From contig NZ_QOUX01000032.1 of the NCBI RefSeq assembly GCF_004116265.1, positions 1-64,000 on the forward strand: a stretch of DNA of 64,000 nucleotides. Direction: 5' to 3'. This document shows positions 1-7,588 of the stretch, piece after piece. The position numbers and the translations under genes were made by a program. The DNA comes from Anaerobacillus alkaliphilus. Lineage in GTDB: Bacteria; Bacillota; Bacilli; Bacillales; Anaerobacillaceae. The notes below the pieces were generated by a model that worked only from the letters and a program-made list of their open reading frames with translations, did not search any database and was not told where the DNA came from. Every line of letters begins with the position of its first letter. Position 1 is the first letter of the stretch.

Positions 1-1310
1 GGTCAATCGTTCCGGTAGAAACAAAAGGAAATGTAGTCTTCAGAAGCTCTCCGAAAGGAAAAGAGTATATTGAAGCAAATAACTTAACGTTCGTATCGTA
101 TCTTGGTGAAGGTGCAGATGGTTGGGCTATGTATAAGTTTAATTTCGAACAGCCAAAACAACCAACACCACCAGTTACACCAGTAACTCCTGTAACACCG
201 GCACCAAGCGAAAAAGTCGTTGTTACTAACCCGCAAGTGACGAATGGTGCGATCAACGTTCCTATTGCTCAAGGAACAAAAGAAGTGTTATTACCAGCAA
301 ATGCAGCTGCTATTGACGGTAAGAATTCACTTCAAGTAACAGGTGAAAAAGTAACGGCAAGTATTCCAGCTGAAGTGTTGAAACAATTGCAAGAACTAGC
401 AAAAGGAAAAGAGAATGCAAACATTTCATTCTCATTCAACAAAGTTAGTGAAAGCAACGTGGCAACATTAACAAACGAAGCTTCTAAGAAAGCAAATGCG
501 AATGTTAAAGCTGCTGGAGAAGTGTATGACTTTGCGTTAGCAGTAGTCGATAAAGACGGAAAAGAAACAAAACTATCAACGTTCTCACAACCGATTACAA
601 TCTCATTAACAGTTTCTGAGAATGCAAACAAGAAGTTAATTGGCGTTTACTATGTGAAGGCTGATGGAACACTTGAATATGTAGGTGGAACGTATAAAGA
701 TGGTAAGTTAACTGCTCAAGTATCACACTTTAGTACGTATGCAGTTCTTGAGTTCAATAAAGAATTTGCGGACGTTCAAAAAGGATATTGGGCGTATGAT
801 GTGATTAAAGAAATGTCTGCAAAACACATTGCAAAAGGTGTAAATGCAAACAACTTCGCACCAAAACGTAATGTGACAAGAGCAGAATTCGCAGCATTAA
901 TCGTTCGTGCATTAGGTTTAACTGCAACAACTGACACTGTAACGTTTACAGATGTAGCTTCAACGAAATGGTATGCATCAGCTGTAGCTGCCGCAACAGA
1001 AGCAGGAATTGTAAATGGTAAGAGCGCCACTCGCTTTGCGCCAGAAGAAACAATTTCACGCGAAGAAATGGCAGCGATGATTGTACGTGCGTACGAATTC
1101 GCAACAGGCGAAAAAGTAGCAGATGCAACGAACGCTACATTCGCTGATATGGCAAATGCAAGTGCATGGTCAAAAGTATACATTAGTAAAGCGGCAGAAT
1201 TAGGCTTAGTAAACGGACGAGGCAACAACCGCTTCGCTCCACAAGGCTTAACTGAGAGAGCGGAAAGCATCCAAGTAATTGCTAACCTTCTTGATAAGAC
1301 TGCAAAATAG
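1..1310 (+). CDS. S-layer homology (SLH) surface protein, 5' end missing
   Basis: The reading frame is already open at the first full codon (base 3), so this is the C-terminal part of a larger exported protein. A Pro/Thr-rich linker (about bases 150-215) is followed by a beta-rich region and three SLH repeats at about 765-915, 948-1101 and 1143-1300, each with the F-x-D-V/M...W...A and R-x-E pattern. SLH domains anchor proteins to pyruvylated secondary cell-wall polymer. The N-terminal function lies outside the window and cannot be named. A terminator follows directly. Confidence 0.9.
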   Translation, partial: SIVPVETKGNVVFRSSPKGKEYIEANNLTFVSYLGEGADGWAMYKFNFEQPKQPTPPVTPVTPVTPAPSEKVVVTNPQVTNGAINVPIAQGTKEVLLPANAAAIDGKNSLQVTGEKVTASIPAEVLKQLQELAKGKENANISFSFNKVSESNVATLTNEASKKANANVKAAGEVYDFALAVVDKDGKETKLSTFSQPITISLTVSENANKKLIGVYYVKADGTLEYVGGTYKDGKLTAQVSHFSTYAVLEFNKEFADVQKGYWAYDVIKEMSAKHIAKGVNANNFAPKRNVTRAEFAALIVRALGLTATTDTVTFTDVASTKWYASAVAAATEAGIVNGKSATRFAPEETISREEMAAMIVRAYEFATGEKVADATNATFADMANASAWSKVYISKAAELGLVNGRGNNRFAPQGLTERAESIQVIANLLDKTAK

Positions 1311-1328
1311 TACTAACAAAAACAGAGA

Positions 1329-1363
1329 GTGTCCCAAAAGCTATGCTTTTGGGCACTTTTTTT
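1329..1363 (+). terminator. Rho-independent terminator of the SLH gene
   Basis: A stem CCCAAAAGC / GCTTTTGGG, extended by GTG/CAC around one bulged T, has a 3-base loop and is followed by seven T. It lies 19 bases after the SLH stop codon. Confidence 0.9.
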
Positions 1364-1372
1364 ATGTTGCCT

Positions 1373-1392
1373 GGTGCCTGTCACCACCCGAA
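1373..1392. repeat. Dispersed 20-mer GGTGCCTGTCACCACCCGAA, copy 1
   Basis: The identical 20-mer recurs at 6040-6059. It holds a short inverted repeat (GGTG...CACC). Both copies sit at the 3' side of leftward genes or gene remnants. It is probably a short repetitive extragenic element. Confidence 0.7.
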
Positions 1393-1416
1393 GCTAAACA
1401 CTCCGAAATTTATCGT

Positions 1417-1444
1417 GCCCTGATGAAGAAAGATTTCATCAGGG
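1417..1444 (-). terminator. Hairpin at the 3' end of the lipoprotein gene
   Basis: A perfect 11-bp stem GCCCTGATGAA / TTCATCAGGGC with a 6-base loop lies 15 bases beyond the stop of the leftward lipoprotein gene. The downstream T-run is weak, so termination is inferred from position and stem strength. Confidence 0.6.
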
Positions 1445-1458
1445 CTGCTATTGATTAT

Positions 1459-2067
1459 TTAGAATGTTTTATCTTCGTACAATGAAACCCCATATTCCTC
1501 AGCAAAATCTTCCAACGCATAAAGTACTTCTCTTTCTAGTTGGCGAGCCTCAGTCAATAACTGGTTGGCTGTTGTAATTTTGGAGGTATCTTCTTGTTCA
1601 ACAGCCGCGACAATTTCAAGCATTCCCTGGATGTTTACAGAGACCATCCGATTAAGTTTTTCATGGGTTTCTCGAAATTCTCTGTCGGGGCGTATCGCTT
1701 CAATCTCTGTTAATAAACTTCCCCATGCCGGGATAAGTTCTATAGCAATTATATTAGCAAAGTCCCAGTCAGAGATTATTGCATTGGCAGAAGCCATTCT
1801 TGCCTCCTCGTAGTATTGTGCTAGTTCACCCATATCAGCAAAAATTGGTATAAGTAGGGCTAAATAGTCTTCGAACGCTTGACTATCCGGAAAAACCACC
1901 TTTTCTTCTGCAGGTTCCTTAGTATCATCTTCCTCTGTAGACTCCTGTGGTGAGTCCGTATTCAGGGACTCAATCTCTAAATCCTGCTCATTTTCATTAG
2001 CGTTATCATCGGGGGTACTGCACCCCACCAGAAAAATTGCTAATATGAGCATTAACAACCTTTTCAA
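1459..2067 (-). CDS. Lipoprotein of unknown function
   Basis: This 202-residue protein starts at TTG behind GGGAGG (9-base spacing). A hydrophobic signal ends in a lipobox L-V-G-C at about residues 13-16, so it is probably lipid-anchored on the outer face of the membrane. An acidic linker (about 20-58) precedes a helical domain with paired leucine/glutamate heptads. No named family is recognised. It is monocistronic, with a hairpin downstream and a 350-base intergenic region upstream. Confidence 0.85.
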   Translation of the reverse strand: MKRLLMLILAIFLVGCSTPDDNANENEQDLEIESLNTDSPQESTEEDDTKEPAEEKVVFPDSQAFEDYLALLIPIFADMGELAQYYEEARMASANAIISDWDFANIIAIELIPAWGSLLTEIEAIRPDREFRETHEKLNRMVSVNIQGMLEIVAAVEQEDTSKITTANQLLTEARQLEREVLYALEDFAEEYGVSLYEDKTF

Positions 2068-2270
2068 AATAGCTATCCTCCCTTAGTTAGTTTTTTAGCC
2101 TCAGAATAAAAATTACCAGCTGCGAATAGAGGCTATTATCAAAGGTATGTATGTAGGAAAATGTCCTATGAACAGAATTTATGTTGGATGAGCGCTAAAA
2201 ATGGTATATAAATACGCAGTGAAGGTGGTTTAAGAAGGTGTAGAGGGTGTCAAACGAAAGCTAGATTTGA

Positions 2271-2371
2271 TTTACGGTCCGAACTAGGCAATTTACAGTC
2301 CAACAATGAGAAAATACGGTGTAAAATCAGTGGTTTAAAGTCCAAAAGGTTTCTTTACGGTTGGGGTATCC
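2271..2371 (+). repeat. Phased 20-21 bp repeat array 1
   Basis: Degenerate units (TTTACGGTCC, TTTACAGTCC, TTTAAAGTCC) recur about every 20-23 bases and end in a modified unit with GGGGTAT. It fills most of the 354-base gap between the lipoprotein gene and the DoxX-like gene; nothing else is recognised there. Confidence 0.8.
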
Positions 2372-2421
2372 AGATACATTTTTGTCACTGTGACACCCCG
2401 AATTATAATTGGGTAGCTTGG

Positions 2422-2814
2422 CTAAACGTACATCTCTTCATTTTCTATTTGTCTAATTTTGATGACTAAAAGCAGGCATAGAAGTGTCGTTAAAACAATC
2501 TCTAGCCTAGCTTGATGGAGCGCTACGACAATTCCGTCATTCATAAGAATCGGAATTTTTGTAAAGAAGAATGCACCGAACATTACAAAAAGTAGAGCAG
2601 TAATTGCCTTCCTAATATGTAAATTATAAAGAAGCAAACCTCCACTCAAGATCTCCAAACAGCCAACCAGAGGTGCTAAAACGAATGGTAATGGCAAACC
2701 TAATGTAGCAAATCTTTCGTAGCCAAACTCAGGAACAATAAATTTGAAAATTCCATTCTGAATAAAAATGAAGCCAACGACAATTTGAATAATAATCTGT
2801 ACTTGGTAAGACAT
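2422..2814 (-). CDS. DoxX-like small membrane protein
   Basis: This is a 130-residue protein with four predicted membrane helices, a G-F-I-F-I-Q-N-G-I-x-K motif in helix 1 and E-I-L-S-G-G in helix 2, as in the DoxX/DoxD family of small integral membrane proteins often tied to redox or quinone functions. The start is placed at ATG 2814 (MSYQV) because AGGGGTG lies about 5 bases upstream; an upstream in-frame ATG at 2835 has no good ribosome binding site. It is only distantly related to the three doxX genes at 28-38 kb. Its substrate is unknown. Confidence 0.8.
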   Translation of the reverse strand: MSYQVQIIIQIVVGFIFIQNGIFKFIVPEFGYERFATLGLPLPFVLAPLVGCLEILSGGLLLYNLHIRKAITALLFVMFGAFFFTKIPILMNDGIVVALHQARLEIVLTTLLCLLLVIKIRQIENEEMYV

Positions 2815-2969
2815 CCGTTTCACCCCTATGTTCATAGATATGTATCAAAAAGGTGTGTTAGGACAAATTATTTTGAAGTTAACCTCGGTATTGCTAGTCT
2901 TGGAGAGTTTAAAGGGATTTTGGGATGATGAAAAGTGAAGGTTTAAAATTTCATTAGCTAATAAATTAT

Positions 2970-3067
2970 TTTACGGTCCAAACTGAGTAATTTACAGTCG
3001 AAACAATAAATTTACAGTCCAAAAACCACCAATTTACGGTCCAAACTGTGTGTTTTACAGTCCAAAT
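2970..3067 (+). repeat. Phased repeat array 2
   Basis: Five units of the TTTAC(A/G)GTCCAAA family are spaced about 20-21 bases apart between the DoxX-like gene and the chemoreceptor terminator. A TGGGTAT end unit is not obvious in this copy. Confidence 0.8.
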
Positions 3068-3090
3068 GAAAAAAAATTGAGAGGTAGTAA

Positions 3091-3118
3091 AAAATAGCCC
3101 AGACTCCTGGGCTATTTT
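3091..3118 (-). terminator. Terminator of the chemoreceptor remnant
   Basis: A stem AAAATAGCCCAG / CTGGGCTATTTT with a 4-base loop has a T-run in the leftward direction. It lies just beyond the leftward stop codon. Confidence 0.9.
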
Positions 3119-3124
3119 AAAAAC

Positions 3125-4124
3125 CTATACCTTAAACTTTCTCACTTTAACGCTTAGGTCCTCAGCTAAATTAGCTAACGATGTCGAAGATAAGGATACT
3201 TCCTCCATAGTGGCTAATTGTTCCTCAGATGAAGCAGCTACTTCAGATGTACTTATTGCAGCTTTTTGTGAAATTGATGCGACTTCCTCAAGGGTTGCAT
3301 TGACTTGTTCGACACTTGCAGCCATTTCTTCACTAATCGCAGACACCTCTTGAATTTCAGAATTTACACCTTCAACCGACTCTAGTATCATATGGAAGAT
3401 TTGTCCTGTTTCTTTTACTAGGGTTAATCCTTTATGGACTTCATTTGCGCCATTATTCATTACTTGGACAGCACGTGAAGTTCCTGCTTGAACGATTTCA
3501 ATTAAATTAGCAATCTTGCTAGCAGATTTTTTAGATTGTTCAGCTAGTTTTCTGACCTCATCAGCGACTATTGAAAACCCTCTTCCATGCTCACCAGCTC
3601 GGGCAGCTTCGATAGCAGCATTTAAAGCTAAAAGATTCGTTTGATCAGCAATACTAGTTATTACAGCTACAAACTCATTAATCTCTTTTGAGTTATGATC
3701 TAAATCATTAATAACTCCACTAGTTTCACTTGCAGATTGATAGATTGACTCCATCTGCTTCATGACTTGCTGCAAGAGTTCATTTCCTTCATTGGCCTGT
3801 ACGGTTGTTTCCTCTACGGTTTCTGCTACAACATTAGTGGTTTCCACCACTCATTGGATTCTATTGCTAGTTGACTAACCGCATTGGCGGACTCTATAGT
3901 ATTACTACCTTGGATTTCAGAGCCACTTGCAACTTCCTGAATAGCTGTTGCAACTTGGTTGGCAGCAGAAGTAGTATGTTCAGCACTTGCCATTAACTCT
4001 TCAGCAGATGCAGCGACGTGTTCTGAAGTTTTACTAACATCATTAATTAATTCTCTTAAACTTAATCTCATTTTATTGAAGGAAAGGGCTAAATCACCAA
4101 TTTCATCCTTGTTTTTTATATAAC
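3125..4124 (-). pseudogene. Methyl-accepting chemotaxis protein, HAMP plus signalling domain, frameshifted and 5'-truncated
   Basis: The leftward reading begins inside a HAMP domain (K-N-K-D-E-I-G-D-L near 4110) and continues into the coiled-coil MA domain with the hairpin tip containing E-A-A-R-A-G-E. Near 3850 the frame breaks: the expected I-G-I-Q-R-V-V-E-T-T is restored by adding one base, and the arginine codon there reads TGA. Both membrane helices and the sensor domain are missing. A likely sensor fragment lies in the opposite orientation at 4149-4349, which points to a rearrangement. This is a decayed chemoreceptor. Confidence 0.85.
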
Positions 4125-4148
4125 AACAACACTGAAAAGTCCATACTT

Positions 4149-4349
4149 ATGGTTGAAGAACTAGTAAATTTAGCAAAGGAATATCAAGAGATTGCTGAGC
4201 TTTCTATTTCCTATAAAAAGCAAAATAAAGTAGATGAGATTTCAAAACTAATGCGTGAGCGAGGAAATGTATTAACAATAAGAATAACAGAGACTAGTGA
4301 ACAAGTTCGCACTTATCAAGGGAATCAGCTTCACTTTACAATAAGATAA
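4149..4349 (+). pseudogene. Probable inverted fragment of a chemoreceptor sensor (4HB) domain
   Basis: The 66-residue frame is fully helical with no ribosome binding site and no signal or membrane segment. Its end (R-E-R-G-N-V-L...I-T-E-T-S-E-Q-V) resembles the last helix of four-helix-bundle MCP sensor domains. It lies back to back with the truncated MCP at 3125-4124, so I read it as a piece of a receptor displaced by inversion. The family match is by eye and is only moderately sure. Confidence 0.5.
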
Positions 4350-4494
4350 TTTTTATGAGTGATAGCCAGAACAACCATTACCTACTTTATTCTACAATAA
4401 TATCGGTACAAGGCTTAAAACTGTTTAGAGTATTAGCTGAATACACTGTTCTGTAACATTAGTGGATAAAAGTGGAATTTTACTTTAATAAGAA

Positions 4495-4536
4495 AATAAA
4501 CATAACTCCCCTCGAAATGAGGGAGTTATGTTTATT
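4495..4536 (-). terminator. Terminator of the DUF5667 gene
   Basis: A 16-bp perfect stem AATAAACATAACTCCC / GGGAGTTATGTTTATT with a 10-base loop begins 1 base after the stop codon of the leftward gene. Confidence 0.9.
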
Positions 4537-4537
4537 C

Positions 4538-5791
4538 CTATTTACCTTTACCAGGGTTATTTTCATTTTCATTTTTGTTCTCGTTTTTCTTTTCAGATTT
4601 TCCATTATTAGTTTTAGGAAGAGCAGTTTTTTCTACTTCAACTGTTTTTTCTTCAGTTATACTATCAAACTTGCTTTCTTCAATTTCTGCTTGTTTAGTT
4701 GAGTTAGCAGGTTTGCTATTATCAGCTTTACTGTTAGTCTTATTTTGTTTGTTATCGTTTGCATCCTTGTTAGCTGACGCAATATTTTTCGTTTCAACTT
4801 GGTTAGAGACTACAGCAGGTTTTGAAGCTTCTTTCTGAACGATGGCCTTATTTGGTTTATTGGTGTTGGGCTCAGCTTTGTTCTCTATATCCGCTTGCTT
4901 ATTAGCTACAGCAGGTTTGTTTGTTGCCACCTTTTCTAGACCGACATTCTGCTTTTGAGTCCCATTTGAACCAACTTTCTGGACGTTATTTTGAGTAGTA
5001 AGTAATGCAGTAGTAACTACTTCATCAGATGTTACAGGGACTTCATCAGTTTCATTATTATCCACTTCCGTATCTTCTACAACTGTTTTAACCTGCTGGC
5101 GTTTGTCTTTCTCTAATGCTCTTGCAATATTTCTCTCAAGAGCCTGTCTCGCACGGTCATTACCAACTTTTTCTAACGCGGCAGTTAAGGCAACGATGTT
5201 TGCGGCTAGTGTTGTTTCTGGATCAAGAGCCGTTTCTTCTTGATCTTCGGATACAGTACCATCAGTAATTTCACTTTCAGCTATTTCCGTGTCTTCTTCA
5301 GCAACTGCTTGTAACTGTTTATACTTTGCTAGTGCAAGCTCTTGTTGTTCAATTGCTTTTTGTATGATTTCATTGGCACGGTCTTCCTCGCCTAATTTAA
5401 GTAATGCTGTAGCTTCTCTAATTCGTTCTTCTGCAAAAGAAGCAAGTAACTCCGCCTCTTTTTCCGTATCAAACGTTAAAGCGAGTTGAACATTTTCCAT
5501 TAAACTTTTTATAAAGTATAGAAAATCTCCTGGTAGAAGCTTTGGGGTATCAGCAATGATTTCCTCTTCAGCTGTTGTTTCAGCTTCGGTTTCGTCAGTT
5601 TTTAAATCTTCACTAACTTCTGCTGTTTCTTCGGTTGCTGTCTCTTCTTCAACTTCCTCTGTTTGAACATCAGTCTCTACAACAACTTCTTCTTCGATCG
5701 TTTCTTGATCATTGTCAGCTGCTACTTGCAATGTACCTAAACTGAAAATGAGAGCTGTTGCAATAATACTTGTCCTAAAAAACTTTGACAT
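4538..5791 (-). CDS. Secreted DUF5667 protein with low-complexity tail
   Basis: This is a 417-residue exported protein. The start is set at ATG 5791, 6 bases after GGAGGG; an in-frame upstream start at 5845 would run through the riboswitch leader. A signal peptide (about 1-26) is followed by an acidic segment, then a helical domain with L-L-P-G-D-F-L-Y-F-I-K and A-E-L-L-A-S-F-A-E-E-R, typical of DUF5667. The rest is a long Lys/Asn/Thr-rich disordered tail ending in G-K-G-K. Function is unknown; the layout suggests a cell-surface or wall-associated protein. Expression is probably controlled by the c-di-GMP-I riboswitch in its leader. Confidence 0.85.
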   Translation of the reverse strand: MSKFFRTSIIATALIFSLGTLQVAADNDQETIEEEVVVETDVQTEEVEEETATEETAEVSEDLKTDETEAETTAEEEIIADTPKLLPGDFLYFIKSLMENVQLALTFDTEKEAELLASFAEERIREATALLKLGEEDRANEIIQKAIEQQELALAKYKQLQAVAEEDTEIAESEITDGTVSEDQEETALDPETTLAANIVALTAALEKVGNDRARQALERNIARALEKDKRQQVKTVVEDTEVDNNETDEVPVTSDEVVTTALLTTQNNVQKVGSNGTQKQNVGLEKVATNKPAVANKQADIENKAEPNTNKPNKAIVQKEASKPAVVSNQVETKNIASANKDANDNKQNKTNSKADNSKPANSTKQAEIEESKFDSITEEKTVEVEKTALPKTNNGKSEKKNENKNENENNPGKGK

Positions 5792-5854
5792 AAAAAATCC
5801 CTCCAAGATGTTTTTTGGAAGAAGTCGGAATGAACTGGGGACCATTCACCATTC

Positions 5855-5932
5855 TTCAGCGGTCCAGCCACCATAGTAATGTACCGTAGGCCTGTGACTT
5901 TGCGTCTCTATTTTTCAATAGATTTGCCTTTT
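5855..5932 (-). promoter_or_regulatory. Cyclic di-GMP-I (GEMM-I) riboswitch
   Basis: Read leftward, the leader has GGCAAA, a small hairpin CTATTGAAAAATAG, the conserved GACGCAAAG, a CAGGCCTACGG segment and a closing arm ATGGTGGCTGGACCGC. This is the order of GEMM-I aptamer elements. It ends about 60 bases before the DUF5667 start. No clear terminator-type expression platform was seen, so the sign of control is not assigned. Confidence 0.85.
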
Positions 5933-6039
5933 TCAAATTGAGAACTAAATGTTTGTTCACCATTATCTTAATTATACGTTAGGCAATTAGGGAAATCATG
6001 CACTTTTTTACTTAATTACACCTAGTACTTTTGTCTACC

Positions 6040-6059
6040 GGTGCCTGTCACCACCCGAA
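6040..6059. repeat. Dispersed 20-mer GGTGCCTGTCACCACCCGAA, copy 2
   Basis: Identical to 1373-1392. It lies just beyond the 3' end of the CAAX-protease remnant. Confidence 0.7.
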
Positions 6060-6076
6060 ATTTGTCGAATGGAAAT

Positions 6077-6404
6077 TTACATACCAGGAGGAATGTACAA
6101 GTTTAAAAACATAAATACTGATAAATTCCCTACATCGACAAGCATATGTGAGTAAAGGGACCATCTCAAGCTTCTTGTCTTGTAGCGAATAAGTGACCAA
6201 ACCACGCCCATTAGGAAAAGTGAGATATACATATGAGTTGATTTGTTGGCGATGGAGAAGACGCCCCACATAAGCGGGTGGCTTAATACGAAGAAGACTG
6301 TAGAGTAGGTAATGTTGAGCCATCTAGGTAAATTTCCACCAGCATCTAATAGTAACCCAGTAGAACAAGAAATCTATTTTTCTTAGAAATATGACTCACC
6401 TCCT
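6077..6404 (-). pseudogene. CPBP-family (CAAX-type) membrane protease remnant with internal deletion
   Basis: A good ribosome binding site (AAAGGAGGTGA near 6400) leads into a few codons (H-I-S-K-K-N-R-F-L-V-L-L) that soon hit a stop. In another frame the sequence continues as the C-terminal half of a CPBP intramembrane protease: R-W-L-N-I-x-Y-S-T-V-F-F-V-L-S-H-P, G-V-x-W-S-L-I, T-R-S-L-R and H-M-L-V-D. The upstream E-E-x-x-x-R catalytic motif is missing. The natural start and the C-terminal helices are joined across a deletion, so the gene is not functional. A TATAAT-like -10 survives near 6415. Confidence 0.7.
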
Positions 6405-6450
6405 TTTAATAGGTAAATTATACCATAAGGTGATATTTTACTACATAGAA

Positions 6451-6503
6451 AAAATAAGGCTGATACACGTGGAAGGGGGAGTCCCGTGTGTCAGCCTTAT
6501 TTT
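6451..6503. terminator. Strong bidirectional-looking terminator
   Basis: A 19-bp near-perfect stem AAAATAAGGCTGATACACG / CGTGTGTCAGCCTTATTTT has a 15-base loop. It serves the leftward 25-codon gene at 6537-6614. Confidence 0.85.
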
Positions 6504-6536
6504 TATATCAAATATAAAACCGAGTACGTATCGTAA

Positions 6537-6614
6537 TTATTGCTTGTCTAATGCTTCTTGTTTGGCGTTCTCTAACATTTCGTTAATCGTTTCAATGTAT
6601 TCTTGTAAACTCAT
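6537..6614 (-). CDS. Small 25-residue protein
   Basis: The peptide MSLQEYIETINEMLENAKQ... ends in E-A-L-D-K-Q and is predicted amphipathic helix. It has a ribosome binding site (AAAAAGGAGCG) about 11 bases upstream and a strong terminator downstream, so it looks like a stand-alone transcript. No family is recognised. Confidence 0.6.
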   Translation of the reverse strand: MSLQEYIETINEMLENAKQEALDKQ

Positions 6615-6711
6615 TTGTTAAACACGCTCCTTTTTAAGTTTCTAGTCATAGTATTGCCAGGTTATGAAACTATTAAACTCTAGTTATACAATTTTTTTTA
6701 GAAAAAATTAA

Positions 6712-6832
6712 TTTACAGTCCGAAACGATTAGTTTACAGTCCAAAATAAAAATTTACAGTCCAAAACGAGCATTTTACAGTCGAAAAAAAATATTTACAG
6801 TCCAAACCGACAAAAATACAGCATGGGGTATG
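6712..6832 (+). repeat. Phased repeat array 3
   Basis: Five clear units of TTTACAGTC(C/G)(A/G)AA at spacings 21, 20, 21 and 20 bases are followed by an end unit AATACAGCATGGGGTAT. It lies just upstream of the SigW-type promoter of pspA and, with that promoter, accounts for the 320-base gap. Confidence 0.9.
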
Positions 6833-6849
6833 CAGAGCGACAAACTCCC

Positions 6850-6875
6850 TGAAACTTTTCCTGACCTATTTCGTA
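6850..6875 (+). promoter_or_regulatory. SigW-type ECF promoter of the pspA operon
   Basis: TGAAAC and CGTA are separated by exactly 16 bases, matching the known Bacillus SigW promoter pattern. It lies about 62 bases before the pspA start. In B. subtilis the homologous operon is SigW-dependent. Confidence 0.85.
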
Positions 6876-6936
6876 AAAGTAGTATTACATTTATAATGAA
6901 TAATGGGAATATTAGGTAGAGTGGAGGGAGTCTGAC

Positions 6937-7572
6937 ATGAGTTTACTAAAAAGATTTCGAGATATTATGGCGAGTAATATGAATGCAGCGATCGATAAGG
7001 CTGAAGATCCTGAGAAAATGCTTAACCAGTATTTGCGTGAACTACGCAGTCAGCTAGGAACTGCTAAGGCTGAAGCGGCAACAATGATGGCAACAGAGCA
7101 GCGAGCAAGACGGCAGCTCGATGAGTGTTTGGCAGAGATCAATAAATTCGAGCGTTATGCAGTACGCTCGTTAGAAATGGGAAATGAAGCGGATGCAAGG
7201 CAGTTCTTAGATAGAAAAGCACAGGTTGCCGTAAAGGAAGCTGAGTTGAAGCAAGTGTATGAACAAGCGGCCGCCAATGCGAAAAAGCTACGGGAGATCC
7301 ATGAAAAGTTTCAATCAGATATTCAAGAGTTAGAAACTCGTCAAATAGAGTTGAAGGGCAAGCTTTCTGCAGCAAAAGTCCAACAGAAGATAAATCGAGG
7401 TTCTGAGTTGGAGGAAAAAGCGGAACGTACGTTGTTTGAAGCAGAAGCTCTGGCCGAACTAAATTCACCAGACAATGAGCTAGACCGCCTACTAGAGGAA
7501 TATACTCAAAAGGATAGCTCTAGCGTTGACAATGAACTAGAAGCGTTAAAGAAAAAGTTAAACGGCAAGTAG
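6937..7572 (+). CDS. pspA: PspA/IM30 family membrane-stress protein
   Basis: This 211-residue coiled-coil protein begins with the amphipathic helix M-S-L-L-K-R-F-R-D-I-M, followed by the family signature A-I-D-K-A-E-D-P-E-K-M-L and long heptad repeats. PspA/Vipp1/IM30 proteins oligomerise on the inner membrane face and protect it from leakage. The start has GTGGAGGGAG upstream. It is the first gene of a four-gene operon in the B. subtilis pspA-ydjG-ydjH-ydjI order, behind a SigW-type promoter, so it is expected to respond to envelope stress. Confidence 0.95.
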   Translation: MSLLKRFRDIMASNMNAAIDKAEDPEKMLNQYLRELRSQLGTAKAEAATMMATEQRARRQLDECLAEINKFERYAVRSLEMGNEADARQFLDRKAQVAVKEAELKQVYEQAAANAKKLREIHEKFQSDIQELETRQIELKGKLSAAKVQQKINRGSELEEKAERTLFEAEALAELNSPDNELDRLLEEYTQKDSSSVDNELEALKKKLNGK

Positions 7573-7588
7573 TTAGGGAGGTGGAAAA

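Noticed and set aside
1279-1485. 68-residue rightward frame
   Set aside because: It overlaps the SLH gene end and a terminator hairpin and resembles no protein.
6391-6621. 76-residue rightward frame
   Set aside because: It runs through a strong terminator and antisense to the 25-residue gene, with no supporting protein features beyond the first codons.
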